From: Chrysomallon squamiferum
Lineage: Eukaryota > Mollusca > Gastropoda > Neomphalida > Peltospiridae
NCBI GenBank assembly: GCA_012295275.1
Contig: CM022674.1
Location: 8,892,260 to 8,952,259, forward strand
Direction of reading: 5' to 3'
DNA: 60,000 nt
A program made the position numbers and the translations under genes. Below, piece after piece: positions 29,578 to 39,401 of the stretch. Positions within the stretch are counted from its first letter, which is position 1; the number at the start of each line of letters is the position of its first letter. Under the pieces are notes generated by a model. That model was given only the letters and a program-made list of their open reading frames with translations. It ran no database searches and was not told the origin of the DNA.

Positions 29578-31307
29578 GTACTACTACTAATATATTATTT
29601 ATTAAAATTTATTATTATTATTATTGTGCAGCTAGACAGAATATAAATAAACTGATCTAACAGATGTTTGGAATAAAATGAAAACATACATTTTTTTTTT
29701 AAAAACATATGACCTGGATTTTAATTTTTGCAGTCCAAAACAATATATGAATAAATTTAGTTGTTTAGTAATTAATATGTGAAAATAGCAGAACTTTAGT
29801 TCTTTTAAAAGTTTACAAATTATAACTAGAGCATGTTAACATTTTACAAGAAAAAAAATCCCTTACAAATAGTATATTACATGTTCAGGTATGACAGAAC
29901 GAAATATTGATTAAAAGCCATATTTATAAAATACTGTTTTCATAATCTTATTCTGTTAATTAATTTCTATCTTTGTACAGGCACTTTTCATGAGAAACTC
30001 ACTGTTCAGTTAATAACAAGTAAACTAAGCTTGTGTTACATAAAACCTGTTAACAACTGATTTTAATTTACTTTTACATGTCTCTAGAATTCATTGTCAT
30101 TTACTAAATCACAAACTAATCTAAAGTTAGAAACAGTATTCAGTAAGGTGAAACCCTAAGAGAGCTAGATAATGAATGCCATTTTGTTTTGGGAGGGGGT
30201 TGTTAGTGGGGGGGGGTTGTTGTTTTTTTTAAATCCTAGAACTCTGTATGGATTTGTGTTTTAATTTCAGTGTCTGTGTGAGGAGCTGACAGTTGACAGA
30301 TTCCATCCTGTGTTGTCACTGAAGGTTTTGTTACACTTTATCATTCTGTAAAATATATGTTTTTAAATTATTATCTTTTTAATATAGTTTAATTATTTCC
30401 ATAAAAGTTTATATTTTTAAATATTCTTTCAAAAGATATAATATTTATAAGATAAATAAATAAATAAATAAAATAATAATAATAATAATAATAGTACTGA
30501 GATATAAAAAAGTTATGTTTTTGCTTTTAAATAAATGTTTCTGTAAAATATATATTTTTAATACAATTTAATCATTTCTGTAAAATATATATTTTTGATA
30601 CAATTTAATTATTTCTGTAAAATATTATGCATTATAATTTTATTTCAGTTTCATTATATCTTTTAAAAACAATCAAATTAATTTAGTAAAATATTATCTT
30701 TTTAATACAGTTTAATCATTTCTGTAGAATACTGTAGAAACTATGGACAATGTTGTCAAAATAATGAACAAAAGAGCAATAATCATGTACACATCTTTTG
30801 CTGTTGCTTGGTAATAACCTTAATGATGTATATAAAGCTTGCAAAATTTTAATCATATGAGGGGTAGTTTTATTATCAATAATCATTTGCATTTTTTTGT
30901 CCATACTTGAAAATCATGAAGCTGACAATCTACTTCACAATGAGGCACGATGTTGTACAAGTTCAGTGCAGACACAATTTTTAAAAATAATAATAATGGA
31001 AAAAATAAAACAAAAACAAAATAATTTTTGTGTGTTCTCAGTGAGACAGTAGATAACATTTCTGTGTATGTTCTCTTTCAGGGATCAGAGTTAATAGTGT
31101 GCTATGATGAACATGTTCTTACCAACACATTCAAATTTGGAATTATTTACCAAACATTTGGACAGGTAATGTAACATAATTTCTTTAATAATATTTTTAT
31201 TTTGCTCTTTAAGTGAAAGCTTTATTCATTTCTAATCATGTGATATATACATTCATTTATACACTGAAAGTTATTAGTAAAATTAATAACTGAAAATATA
31301 CTGATAA

Positions 31308-31358
<51 letters not shown>

Positions 31359-33159
31359 GTTATTTTAAAGAAATGGTGTGTATTTTAACTATGTTTGTGA
31401 TTTTGTCCTTATTTTAGAAACAAAATCATTCGTTGGTTTACAAAAATTCTAATAAATTTGTCATGTATTTATTAGTGTTTTCATGTGTAGTTATGTGTGA
31501 GTAGCTGGTATTGGTGTGTATGTGTGTATGTGTGTTTATTAATTTTACACAACGCAGACACGAGAAGAGGATCTGTTCGGGAATGTGGGACACAGTCCTG
31601 CCATGGAGGAATTTCTTGATCTCATTGGAGACCGGGTGCAACTCCGAGAATTCACTGGGTAAATTTCTGTTTTAACTAATTTAATAAAACAAATGTTGAT
31701 ACAAATAATTCACAAAGTATTATATTACTAGCTCATTAATGATCTTAACAGATAACATAACATAAACAGAATAATAAAAATTAAATTAATTTAATACAAA
31801 ATCATTCTGTATTTGAATATTCATTTGGTTATGTGTTTGAATTATGTTACTATTTATCAATGGATATTTTTTCAAAATATTAATAGAGTTACTTATTTAA
31901 ACAGTTTAATGTTAGTTAAAATGAAAAAAAACTGTGTTTCAGGTTCCGTGGAGGTTTGGACACTCTACATGGTCAGACTGGTGCTGAGTCGGTGTTTACC
32001 CAGTTCAGAAACAGTGAAATCATGTTTCATGTCTCCACCCTACTTCCCCACACAGAGGCTGACCCACAGCAAGTGAGAGTTAAACCTCATGTATACAGCC
32101 ATATGTACATAGAGAACAAATATTTTAAATTAAAAAATATATACATATATTTGTTATAACAATCAATGACAATAAATATATAAAAGAAAAGGAAATGAAA
32201 GAAATATCCAGAATAAAGTTATTTTAAGTTTTAAATGTAGCCTGTGCAAGTAAGAGTGTGTGTTACAATAAATTAGCTTTTAATAAAGAAAAGAATATTT
32301 CTCAGTTTGTAGAATTTGAAACTTGATATTAAACTGGTCAGCAGCTGTTTTTAGACATTTAAAAATGAGAAATACATTTTGTTTTGATAGTCATGAATTT
32401 ATTGTTATAATAATTAAAATAAACATGAGACTATTTTTGCTTAAATAATTTAAATGTTGCAGTTACAAAGGAAGAGACACATAGGAAACGACATTGTTGC
32501 CATCGTGTTTCAAGAAGAAAACACACCATTTGTTCCTAACATGATTGCCTCACATTTCCTTCATGCTTACATCGTCGTCCAGCCAGTTGACCCAAACACT
32601 GACCACACCAGGTACAAGGTATGAAAATATTTATTAATTTAATTTAATACAATGTACAGTTTCTTATTATTAAAATTACTTATATCTTTATATCTTGACA
32701 TTATTTTCCCATTGTTTCTATTTCTGTTGTGTGTGTGTGTCAGGGTCTTCCAAAATGGGTAGAAGTTTTTGTTTATTTATGATTACTTGCATCCTATTTA
32801 TAATAAATATTTTTTCAACACAGATTTTGAATTCATTTAAATCAAATTCTTACATAGAATTAATTATCTGTGGTGAATTGAACAGTAGAAGAATTACATA
32901 ATTAAAAAATTTATTATGGGAGTATTTTCAGTTTGTTTGTTAACTTATTTTCAGGTTTGTGTGGCAGCCAGAAAGGATGTACCTAAATTTAGTCCTTCAC
33001 TTCCTTCACCTGCAGTTTTCAAAAAGGTGAGATTTGACTTCACTAGCCATTCACAGACAGCTCCTGCTACTTCCAGCAGTGCTGAGTTTCAGCTTATGAA
33101 AATTGCCATATTACTTACAAATCCCATTTACAAAACAAAAATTATGTTTCATTCCACAT

Positions 33160-33199
<40 letters not shown>

Positions 33200-36100
33200 C
33201 ATTTCTACATATTAGTTAGTTCAGTATTTACCACATATACATGCTAATTTTACTGCAGAACAAAAATCTAAAAATATTAAAATATTCTTGCAGCTATATG
33301 TCATTATCAGTTTATCAAGTATGACAGTTTTCTGAACTAGTTTTGTGTCATACATTTTTCACATTATATGTGTTTATTTGCAGGGACCAGGTTTCAGGGA
33401 TTTTCTACTCACAAAACTGATCAATGCAGAACTGGCTTGTTACAAATCTCAGCAGTTTGCTAAATTACGGGTATTCACCTTTATTAGTAGATTTTCTTAA
33501 ATCACTATCTGTAATAATTAAACATCAAAGTGACTTCTGTGACTGCTTGTAAATAAATAGGAAACTATCAAGAAACATTAATTCATTCATATATTATAAC
33601 TGTCTATTCAAAAGAAAAATGAAATTACAAATATTACAAATTGTAATTAACAGAGAGGCATAATTATACATGCATACATACATACATACATACATACATA
33701 ATGTATTCCTAATATCCTATATATGTGTTAAAATAGTTTTATCTTTATTATTTCAGGAGAGGACAAGAACATCATTACTTCAGTCACTTCATCATGACCT
33801 GTATAAGAGAAATGTTGAGCTGTTTGGTGTGACAAGTCTGACGTGCAGCAAACAGGAGGGAAGTCGACTCTTTGATTCTGTCAAACGAGCGTTCAGCGGC
33901 AAAGTCCGCAGTCAGTCATTTGAGTCCAGCCTTCCCAGCAGCACCAAGAAAGCTAATGGCTCCTTACCCACAGTGGGAGAGGATGACAAAAACCCACCAT
34001 CACCAGTAAATATTTCAGAGAAAATTTTATAGTTTTTACATATCTGTTATCAGAACAAGTAACAAAGATAATTCTCTTTAAAAAAAATAAAAATAAAAAA
34101 TAAAATAAAATGAAATATATATTATATTCTGTTATTATTATTTTTTTTTTTTTAAATTATCTTTGTTAAGAATTATAATTACAGTCTTTTAACTATATAT
34201 TAGTAATGTATAATTTATATTTCTTTCAAAAGTGTGTTTTTTACATCGAAGATTTATCATTTATAACAATGTGTTGGATTATATAGGGTGTAATCAAAGG
34301 AATTAACCTTGTAGTTTTAGTTAAATTATATTTACTTGCTATTCATATTAACTCTTCATCAGTTATTAAATAAACTGGTTTAAATTTATTTTAATTTTTA
34401 GGTTAAAAAATCTCCTTCCACTCCTAGAAGTCTTGTAAAGCAGTTTGCAGGAGACAGAAAATCCAAAGACAAATCGTAGGAGACATTTTAAATATTCACT
34501 TTTACAGAGTATAGTTTACAGCTTCACAAATACTCATGTGTTAATAACATTAAACAACCAAGCTAAAATAACAATAACATAATAAGTGGGTCACAAAAGA
34601 AAGTGGGGTTACTAAAATCAAATTTAAAATCTACATTTGAATATGTAATGAGCAGACTGAGTGCAGATTGCATACACTACACTGTGGAGTCTGCAAGTCT
34701 GTGACAGCCTGCTTGTAAAAGTGCCAATTTCAAAATGGTGCTAATAGTGTTAAGAACCTATTTTTGTTACTGAGGAGTTAAGGCCCTTGAGTGCTAAAAG
34801 TGATATTTTCATTTTGTGCTAACACTTGAAACCACTTGAAAAAGTCTTAAATTACTTTACTGTTAGTGTTTTTTTTAAACTCTTGTTGAAGTTTAGTGGA
34901 TGTTTGTAGGCCATGGGTTCAAGTATTGCCTTCTGCATGATTTTTTTATTTAATAATACACTTACAGTAATTAATAAGGAAGCAGTTGAAAAGTAATAGA
35001 AAGAAAACATGATAGAATCTATATCTAGATGTTTCTACTCTTGAATAGGGTAATTAAACATTAAATTATTTATTTTTATTTTTCAGCAGTAGACCAGAAA
35101 GTTTGGGCAATGTTAGTTTCTCCTCAAATACAACAAGCAGTCCTCCACCCAGTCCTCACTCTAGTCCAAGCAGTATTTCTTCCAATACCAGGTAAATAAA
35201 AACAGTTATATCTCTAGTCCTCACTCAAGTCACAGCAGTATTTCTTCCAATACCAGGTAAATAAAAATAGTTATATCTCTAGTCCTCACTCTAGTCACAG
35301 CAGTATTTCTTCCAGTACCAGGTAAATAAAACAATTATATCTCTAGTCCTCCCTCTAGTCACAGCAGTATTTCTTCCAATAGCAGGTAAATAAAAACAAT
35401 TATATCTCTAGTCCTCACTCTAGTCACAGCAGTATTTCTTCCAATACCAGGTAAATAAAACAATTATATCTCTAGTCCTCCTAGTCACAGCAGTATTTCT
35501 TCCAATACCAGGTAAATAAAAACAGTTATATCTCTAGTCCTCACTAGTCTAGTCACAGCAATAAAACAATTATATTTATTTCTTCCAGTACCAGGTAAAT
35601 AAAAACAATTATATCTCTAGTCCTCAAGTCACAGCAGTTTTCTTCCAATACCAGGTAAATAAAACAATTATATCTCTAGTCCCTCACAGCTATTTCTTCC
35701 AATACCAGGTCAATAAAAACAGTTATTTCTTCCAATATTTATTTCTTCAGGTAAATAAAAACAGTTATATCTCTAGTCCTCACTCAAGTCACAGCAGTAT
35801 TTCTTCCAATACCAGGTAAATAAAAACAATTATATCTCTAGTCCTCACTCTGGTCACAGAAGTATTTCTTCCAATATAGGTAAATAAAAACAATTATATC
35901 TCTAGTCCTCACTCTGGTCACAGCAGTATTTCTTCCAATATAGGTAAATAAAAACAATTATATCTCTAGTCCTCACTCTAGTCACAGCAGTATTTCTTCC
36001 AATATAGGTAAATAAAAAAGTTATATCTCTAGTCCTCCTAGTCACAGCAGTATTTCTTCCAATACCAGGTAAATAAAAAAATTATATCTCTAGTCCTCCT

Positions 36101-39100
36101 AGTCACAGCAGTATTTCTTCCAATACCAGGTAAATAAAAACAATTATATCTCTAGTCCTCCCTCTAGTCACAGCAGTATTTCTTCCAATACAGGTAAATA
36201 AAAAAATTATATCTCTAGTCCTCACTCTAGTCACAGCAGTATTTCTTCCAATATAGGTAAATAAAAAAATAATATCTCTAGTCCTCACTCTAATCAAAGC
36301 AGTATTTCTTCCAATACCAGATAAATAAAACAATTATATCTCTAGTCCTCACCATAACAGTAATATCTCCTACCTCACTGACAAGATAAATAAAACTGTT
36401 TGTTACAGAATAAATCCTGGATGTGTTCAGTTGTCACCGTCCAACTCGGAGAGCAGTTTTAACAGTATGGAAGAATTTACTCCAACTCACAACCACGTCC
36501 ACGACGATTCCGACACTGGCATGGTAAGACTCTGTGTTCTAATTACACAGAATTTATTTTTAATTTTATTTTTATGAAATAACACAAATATGAAATATGG
36601 TTTATCAAAGCAAGTGTCAGCTGATTTTGTTGTGTGCATATCACAAAGAAATTACATTAAATAGAAAGATATTGTTCTTATGTATCTTACCATCTGTCTA
36701 TGTCTTTGTCTCTCTTTTTGTCTCTATCTGTCTCATTCAATAATACCTCATAAAGGGAGTAATTGGTTTATGCTCAACACTTGCTGGATAAATAAATATA
36801 TAAAGTCAAGTAATACAGAAAATAAACAAGTAAATGATAAAGCATATGTAATGTTATCTTCAAAAATGCTGCTTTTCCTAAATGTAGTTATTTGTTTCAA
36901 TTTATTTCAGTGACTATTTTAATAATAGTATTTATTAATAATAATCTAATTATAAAAAAATTTTGATTTTTTAAAATAAATATATATTATCAAAGCTGAA
37001 ATTTCATTTCATTTTGTTTGTAAATGGTTTGGGTTTTCTTTATGTTGCACTGCTTTTTAGTTTTGCTTAAATGACACAATTATTTTCAAATAAATAAATA
37101 AATAAATAAGTAATTAAGGAGAAGTTAGTGTCTGGAAAAGCATTTTTTTTTTTAAATTGTTAGTTCATAATTAGTTTCTGTAATTTGGTTTTATTGATGT
37201 TGCATTAGATATTTGTTTTTTTAAATGGAAATTAATTATTTTTCAACATTTTATTAAGTTACGCTTTTATTTTGTTTCTGAGTTTTGTTTCAATGACCAT
37301 AGTTAATAAAAACAAAAGCTACAATCTTCAAAAATGTCTCGTTCCTAGAGTCTGTTATTTACTCAGATATGCTCCATAATTTCTCTTTGTTAAGTTATGT
37401 CATGATCCATTGAAATAAAAGTACTGTAAAAACATATATATAACTGAGTAGAGTATGAAATAAAGTTGATTAATATGGTTAAATGTTTTGTCATTTTCAT
37501 TCTCAAGATTTGTTTTACTTAATTAACCTGCATTTTTAAACTTTTCAAAAATCGACCTCAACAACAGACACTGCTTTAGCTTTTCCTTTTTTCACAACAT
37601 TTATTGTGGTCATAAGTTTGTGCCTCACCCCACCCACTGCCTTGCTTTGTAGTGCAATCTCTCCTCTTTTACAGGAGAGCATGTCCTCTGCTGGTACCCC
37701 TAGCAACCACATCCATGTTTCATTATCCAACAGTTTTAGTGAAGATGGTGGCTGTGTTTTTTCCCTTGATGGAGAACGTGAGCTTTAGCTTCTGATTTTT
37801 TATTAAAATTTTTGTTTGAGTTTTAATTAACATACTTGATTTAATTCTGTTATCAAAATACAAAACAAAACAGTATTATTTACAATTTTACTTTTAGTCT
37901 GTTCATAAGATCCATATTTATTATTTAATACTGTTTATTCAAAAAATTGCTATTTTATTCTTAATTATAATCTAAATTTATTTATGCAGCTGATAACTTT
38001 GCTATTAATTTGATCTGCACAGAAATTATCTATTTTCTTGTCAAGTTTTTATTTATAATTAGCAAAGAATGGTCAGCAATAATAAATAAAACATTTACTT
38101 ATACATTGTATTTCTGATTTGAACCTAGAAATATATTAAGAGAATTATAAAAGAAATAAAATTAATAAATAGTTGATATTGTTTTTCTTAATTTAATCCC
38201 TCAGGAAATATTAAATACCAAAGAAAACAGGTATTAAAAAATGATCTTCAATTTTTTTTTTCAAATTTGATATATTATTCCTAGTATTTTATTAAGCAAT
38301 AAATGAATTATAATCCCAAGTTATTGTGTACAGTCTTGTAAACATGACAGTTTGAAGTAAGTTTGATAATAAGAAATTAGATTTGTTTTTTTTTAAATTG
38401 ATTTTTGTAATGGTGCTGGCTACACTGCTGGTTTTCACCTCACTGTGTCACTGGAAACACAAACACAACTCTGCAGTGTCCAGACTGCAAGCATCTTCTC
38501 TCACTTCTTAGATTATAATAAATAAAATAAAACAGAATTTAATTTAAAAGGTTATATACACAGTAGTTTTAATTTTGTTCTGCTTATATATTTGAGAACA
38601 TTTTTGGTTACCTGTTTCATTAGATTTTTTAATGTCCAGTACTTTATCTTAATTATTTTACTTACAACACATGAGATTTTTTTAATTAATTTTTTTATAA
38701 AATTATTCTTTGTTTTGTGTATGTATGCATATGCATGTGTGTGTGTGTGTGTGTGGTGTGTGTGTGTGTTTTAAATTAAAAGCTACAGTTATGGTAAAAT
38801 TGAAAAATAAAACAAAAATAGCATTAAAAATAGAGGAAATTCCAGTTTGTTTAATACACTTGTGTATTTCAGTTGACCCAGTTACGAGACAGGCAGAGTT
38901 TTTGAAAGGGGAAGTGGCTCGACTGAAAAACGAGAAAATTGATTTACTTCGCCAAAATGTGGTATGTTAAACTGGTTTTCTGAATATGTTATAAGTATAA
39001 TGTTGTAAGATAATTTTCTATTTTATATTATAATTAAGAATGAATATAAATTTTCATATAAAACTGTCAAATAATGGTTAATTCATGATTATTATTTTTA

Positions 39101-39401
39101 GTCATATGAATGAAACGTATCCCAGATATGATGCATGAAATAAAATCTTTGTGAATATTTTAATCTATGATAAATTATTACATTCAGCAAGTAATATCTA
39201 GTCCTGTTTTTACCAATTATAAACCACTGTGTATATAAATCTGTCAGATGTGTTGTTTAATTGTTACAGTCGAGTCAGAAGGAAATTAAGAAGCTGAAGG
39301 ATCAGGAAGTTAAGTTGATGGCAGATCTTGCTCACCTGACACGGCAGCTACACAAACGTAAACCTCCAATCATTGAAATCAGTCCTGAGGCTACAGTTTA
39401 G
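16018..39401 (+). CDS. RAP1GAP: Rap1 GTPase-activating protein (RAP1GAP family), 21 coding exons
   Basis: It stimulates GTP hydrolysis by Rap1, switching off Rap signalling, and binds G-alpha-i/o through GoLoco motifs. Exons: 16018-16099 (ATG 16028), 17913-17996, 21001-21090, 25667-25714, 25957-26136, 28706-28806, 29207-29282, 30271-30324, 31082-31165, 31558-31658, 31943-32072, 32463-32618, 32955-33026, 33384-33470, 33757-34005, 34402-34475, 35087-35191, 36409-36523, 37675-37777, 38873-38961, 39270-39401. From the ATG they sum to 2202 nt with compatible phases, giving 733 aa (human about 660). Order: two GoLoco motifs (residues 25-82), an N-terminal segment with GGYWIEGT, the RapGAP domain (about 190-440) with [10 protein letters not shown] holding the catalytic Asn349, a Ser/Pro-rich tail, and a coiled coil (about 661-720). 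The first exon follows an acceptor, so an upstream 5' exon is likely. Homology is from remembered vertebrate sequence; family assignment is near certain. Confidence 0.93.
17913..17996 (+). CDS. RAP1GAP: RAP1GAP exon with first GoLoco motif
   Basis: An 84-nt phase 0-0 exon encoding [18 protein letters not shown] followed by QRC. This is a GoLoco motif with the diagnostic D-Q-R triad, whose Arg acts on the G-alpha nucleotide pocket in known GoLoco proteins. It matches the single GoLoco of vertebrate RAP1GAP (LFEMIEKMQGSRMDEQRC). The frame stays open upstream to an ATG at 17850, so an alternative start inside the intron is possible. Confidence 0.93.
18039..19405. repeat. 26-bp minisatellite, about 52 copies, with higher-order structure
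   Basis: It fills the first half of the intron between the two GoLoco exons, starting about 40 bp after the donor at 17997. The unit is close to tgaatacactagtttgtacaatacac and contains the palindromes ctag and ttgtacaa. Monomer variants alternate. The variant reading tatactac recurs at 18583, 18687, 18869, 18999 and 19129; these spacings are 4, 7, 5 and 5 monomers, so the right-hand part is a 130-bp five-monomer higher-order repeat. Copies decay at the right edge. Confidence 0.95.
21001..21090 (+). CDS. RAP1GAP: RAP1GAP exon with second GoLoco motif
   Basis: A 90-nt phase 0-0 exon encoding [18 protein letters not shown] followed by QRC. This is a second full GoLoco motif, closer in style to the tandem GoLocos of the LGN/Pins family (FF..L...QS.R..DQRC). 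Acceptor tgcacatccag and donor cag/gttgtt flank it. Because it has the same phases as the preceding exon, the two could be used together or as alternative cassettes. Vertebrate RAP1GAP has only one such motif as I remember it. Confidence 0.9.
21747..21996. repeat. 75-bp composite repeat (TG runs plus AT block), 3 copies
   Basis: Three copies, with the gtttttgtgctg core at 21762, 21837 and 21912, each joining a TG run to a tatatatattcatataat block, then a long pure TG run. It is intronic in RAP1GAP. The 102-aa Cys/Val-rich open frame across it is an artefact of a unit divisible by three. Confidence 0.9.
22942..23030. repeat. About 42-bp direct duplication
   Basis: Two near-identical neighbouring copies of a segment starting gtatgtgaaggtgtatgc and ending gttttaatataaa, then a partial third copy. 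It is intronic. Confidence 0.75.
23169..23435. repeat. TTA/GTT run and long CA microsatellite
   Basis: A trinucleotide TTA then GTT run (about 23169-23217) is followed, after some 45 bp of ordinary sequence, by CA repeats (23261-23435) interrupted by cagacccacagacacacagaca motifs. The open frames on both strands here are repeat artefacts. Confidence 0.9.
26299..26390. repeat. (TTA)n microsatellite
   Basis: About 30 TTA/ATT units with a few ATG interruptions, in the RAP1GAP intron that follows the exon ending at 26136. Confidence 0.9.
26733..27184. repeat. 23-bp palindrome-rich minisatellite, about 19 copies
   Basis: The unit is close to cactgcagtctggtgtacacag with alternating tgacac, agacac and agtcac joins. 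Each copy holds ctgcag and gtgtacac, both perfect palindromes. A few copies are truncated (about 26827-26840, 26983-26992 and 27050-27085). It is clearly richer in GC than its surroundings. Several 70-96 codon open frames on both strands arise from it and are not genes. Confidence 0.95.
27490..27872. repeat. 63-bp minisatellite, about 6 copies
   Basis: The motif tacatcataatgta recurs at 27496, 27559 and 27622 and onward to about 27820, each unit ending in a gtgaaactgct segment. The period of 63 (21 codons) leaves a minus-strand open frame of 201 codons with a 21-residue repeat. That frame is most simply a by-product: it has no exon-like ends and no homology I recognise. It lies in the same intron as the 23-bp array. 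Confidence 0.93.
28329..28375. repeat. (TG)n microsatellite
   Basis: An essentially pure TG run in the RAP1GAP intron preceding the exon at 28706. An ATT run (about 28626-28655) and an AT run (about 28950-28974) lie nearby. Confidence 0.9.
29547..29589. repeat. (CTA)n microsatellite
   Basis: About 14 CTA units with one imperfection, in the RAP1GAP intron after the exon ending at 29282. Confidence 0.85.
30466..30538 (+). repeat. Dispersed repeat copy (retroposon-like tail), copy A
   Basis: An AATA/AAT run is followed by a sequence close to gagatataaaaaagtt and then ttttaaataaatgtt. The same order and orientation occurs at 44,974-45,093, where it ends in a 27-base poly-A. The shared unique part is about 50 bp, so the two copies look like members of one interspersed family. 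Confidence 0.5.
31082..32618 (+). CDS. RAP1GAP: RAP1GAP catalytic-core exons (sub-feature)
   Basis: Four exons (31082-31165, 31558-31658, 31943-32072, 32463-32618) carry the heart of the RapGAP domain. Recognisable blocks are YDEH...[32 protein letters not shown] and [18 protein letters not shown]. RapGAPs use an Asn 'thumb' instead of an Arg finger; the Asn in GNDIV (residue 349 of this model) is the equivalent of human Asn290. It is intact, so the enzyme should be active. Two junctions split a Gly codon, and all phases agree. Confidence 0.93.
31313..31355. repeat. (TG)n microsatellite
   Basis: About 20 TG units in the intron between catalytic-core exons. Confidence 0.9.
33159..33198. repeat. 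(CA)n microsatellite
   Basis: About 19 CA units in the RAP1GAP intron after the exon ending at 33026. Confidence 0.9.
33667..33700. repeat. (TACA)n microsatellite
   Basis: About eight tetranucleotide units, about 55 bp upstream of the exon starting at 33757. Confidence 0.85.
35157..36345 (+). repeat. Exon-junction minisatellite: about 18 copies of an exon 3' end plus its splice donor
   Basis: The 64-65 bp unit begins inside the RAP1GAP exon 35087-35191 and runs across its 5' splice site. Every full unit contains tatatctctag, then a 36-39 nt block nearly identical to the exon end (tcctcactctagtcacagca onward, ending aataccag), then gtaaataaaa. Candidate mini-exon blocks are 35218-35256, 35283-35321, 35347-35385, 35412-35450 (39 nt each), 35476-35511 (36), 35777-35815 (39), 36033-36068 and 36094-36129 (36). 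Those are in frame with the host exon (phase 2-2) and stop-free. Other units are 29, 34 or 38 nt, carry a stop (35538-35594), or lost the donor GT (36282-36320). The spacer between blocks is only about 26 nt. Reading straight through the host donor meets TAA at once. Confidence 0.93.

Noticed and set aside
36103-36333. 76-codon minus-strand frame in the junction minisatellite
   Set aside because: Antisense shadow of the ~65-bp repeat; the plus-strand exon copies explain the sequence.
37545-37730. 61-codon minus-strand frame opposite the RAP1GAP exon at 37675
   Set aside because: Overlaps a well-supported plus-strand exon and its acceptor; a shadow frame.
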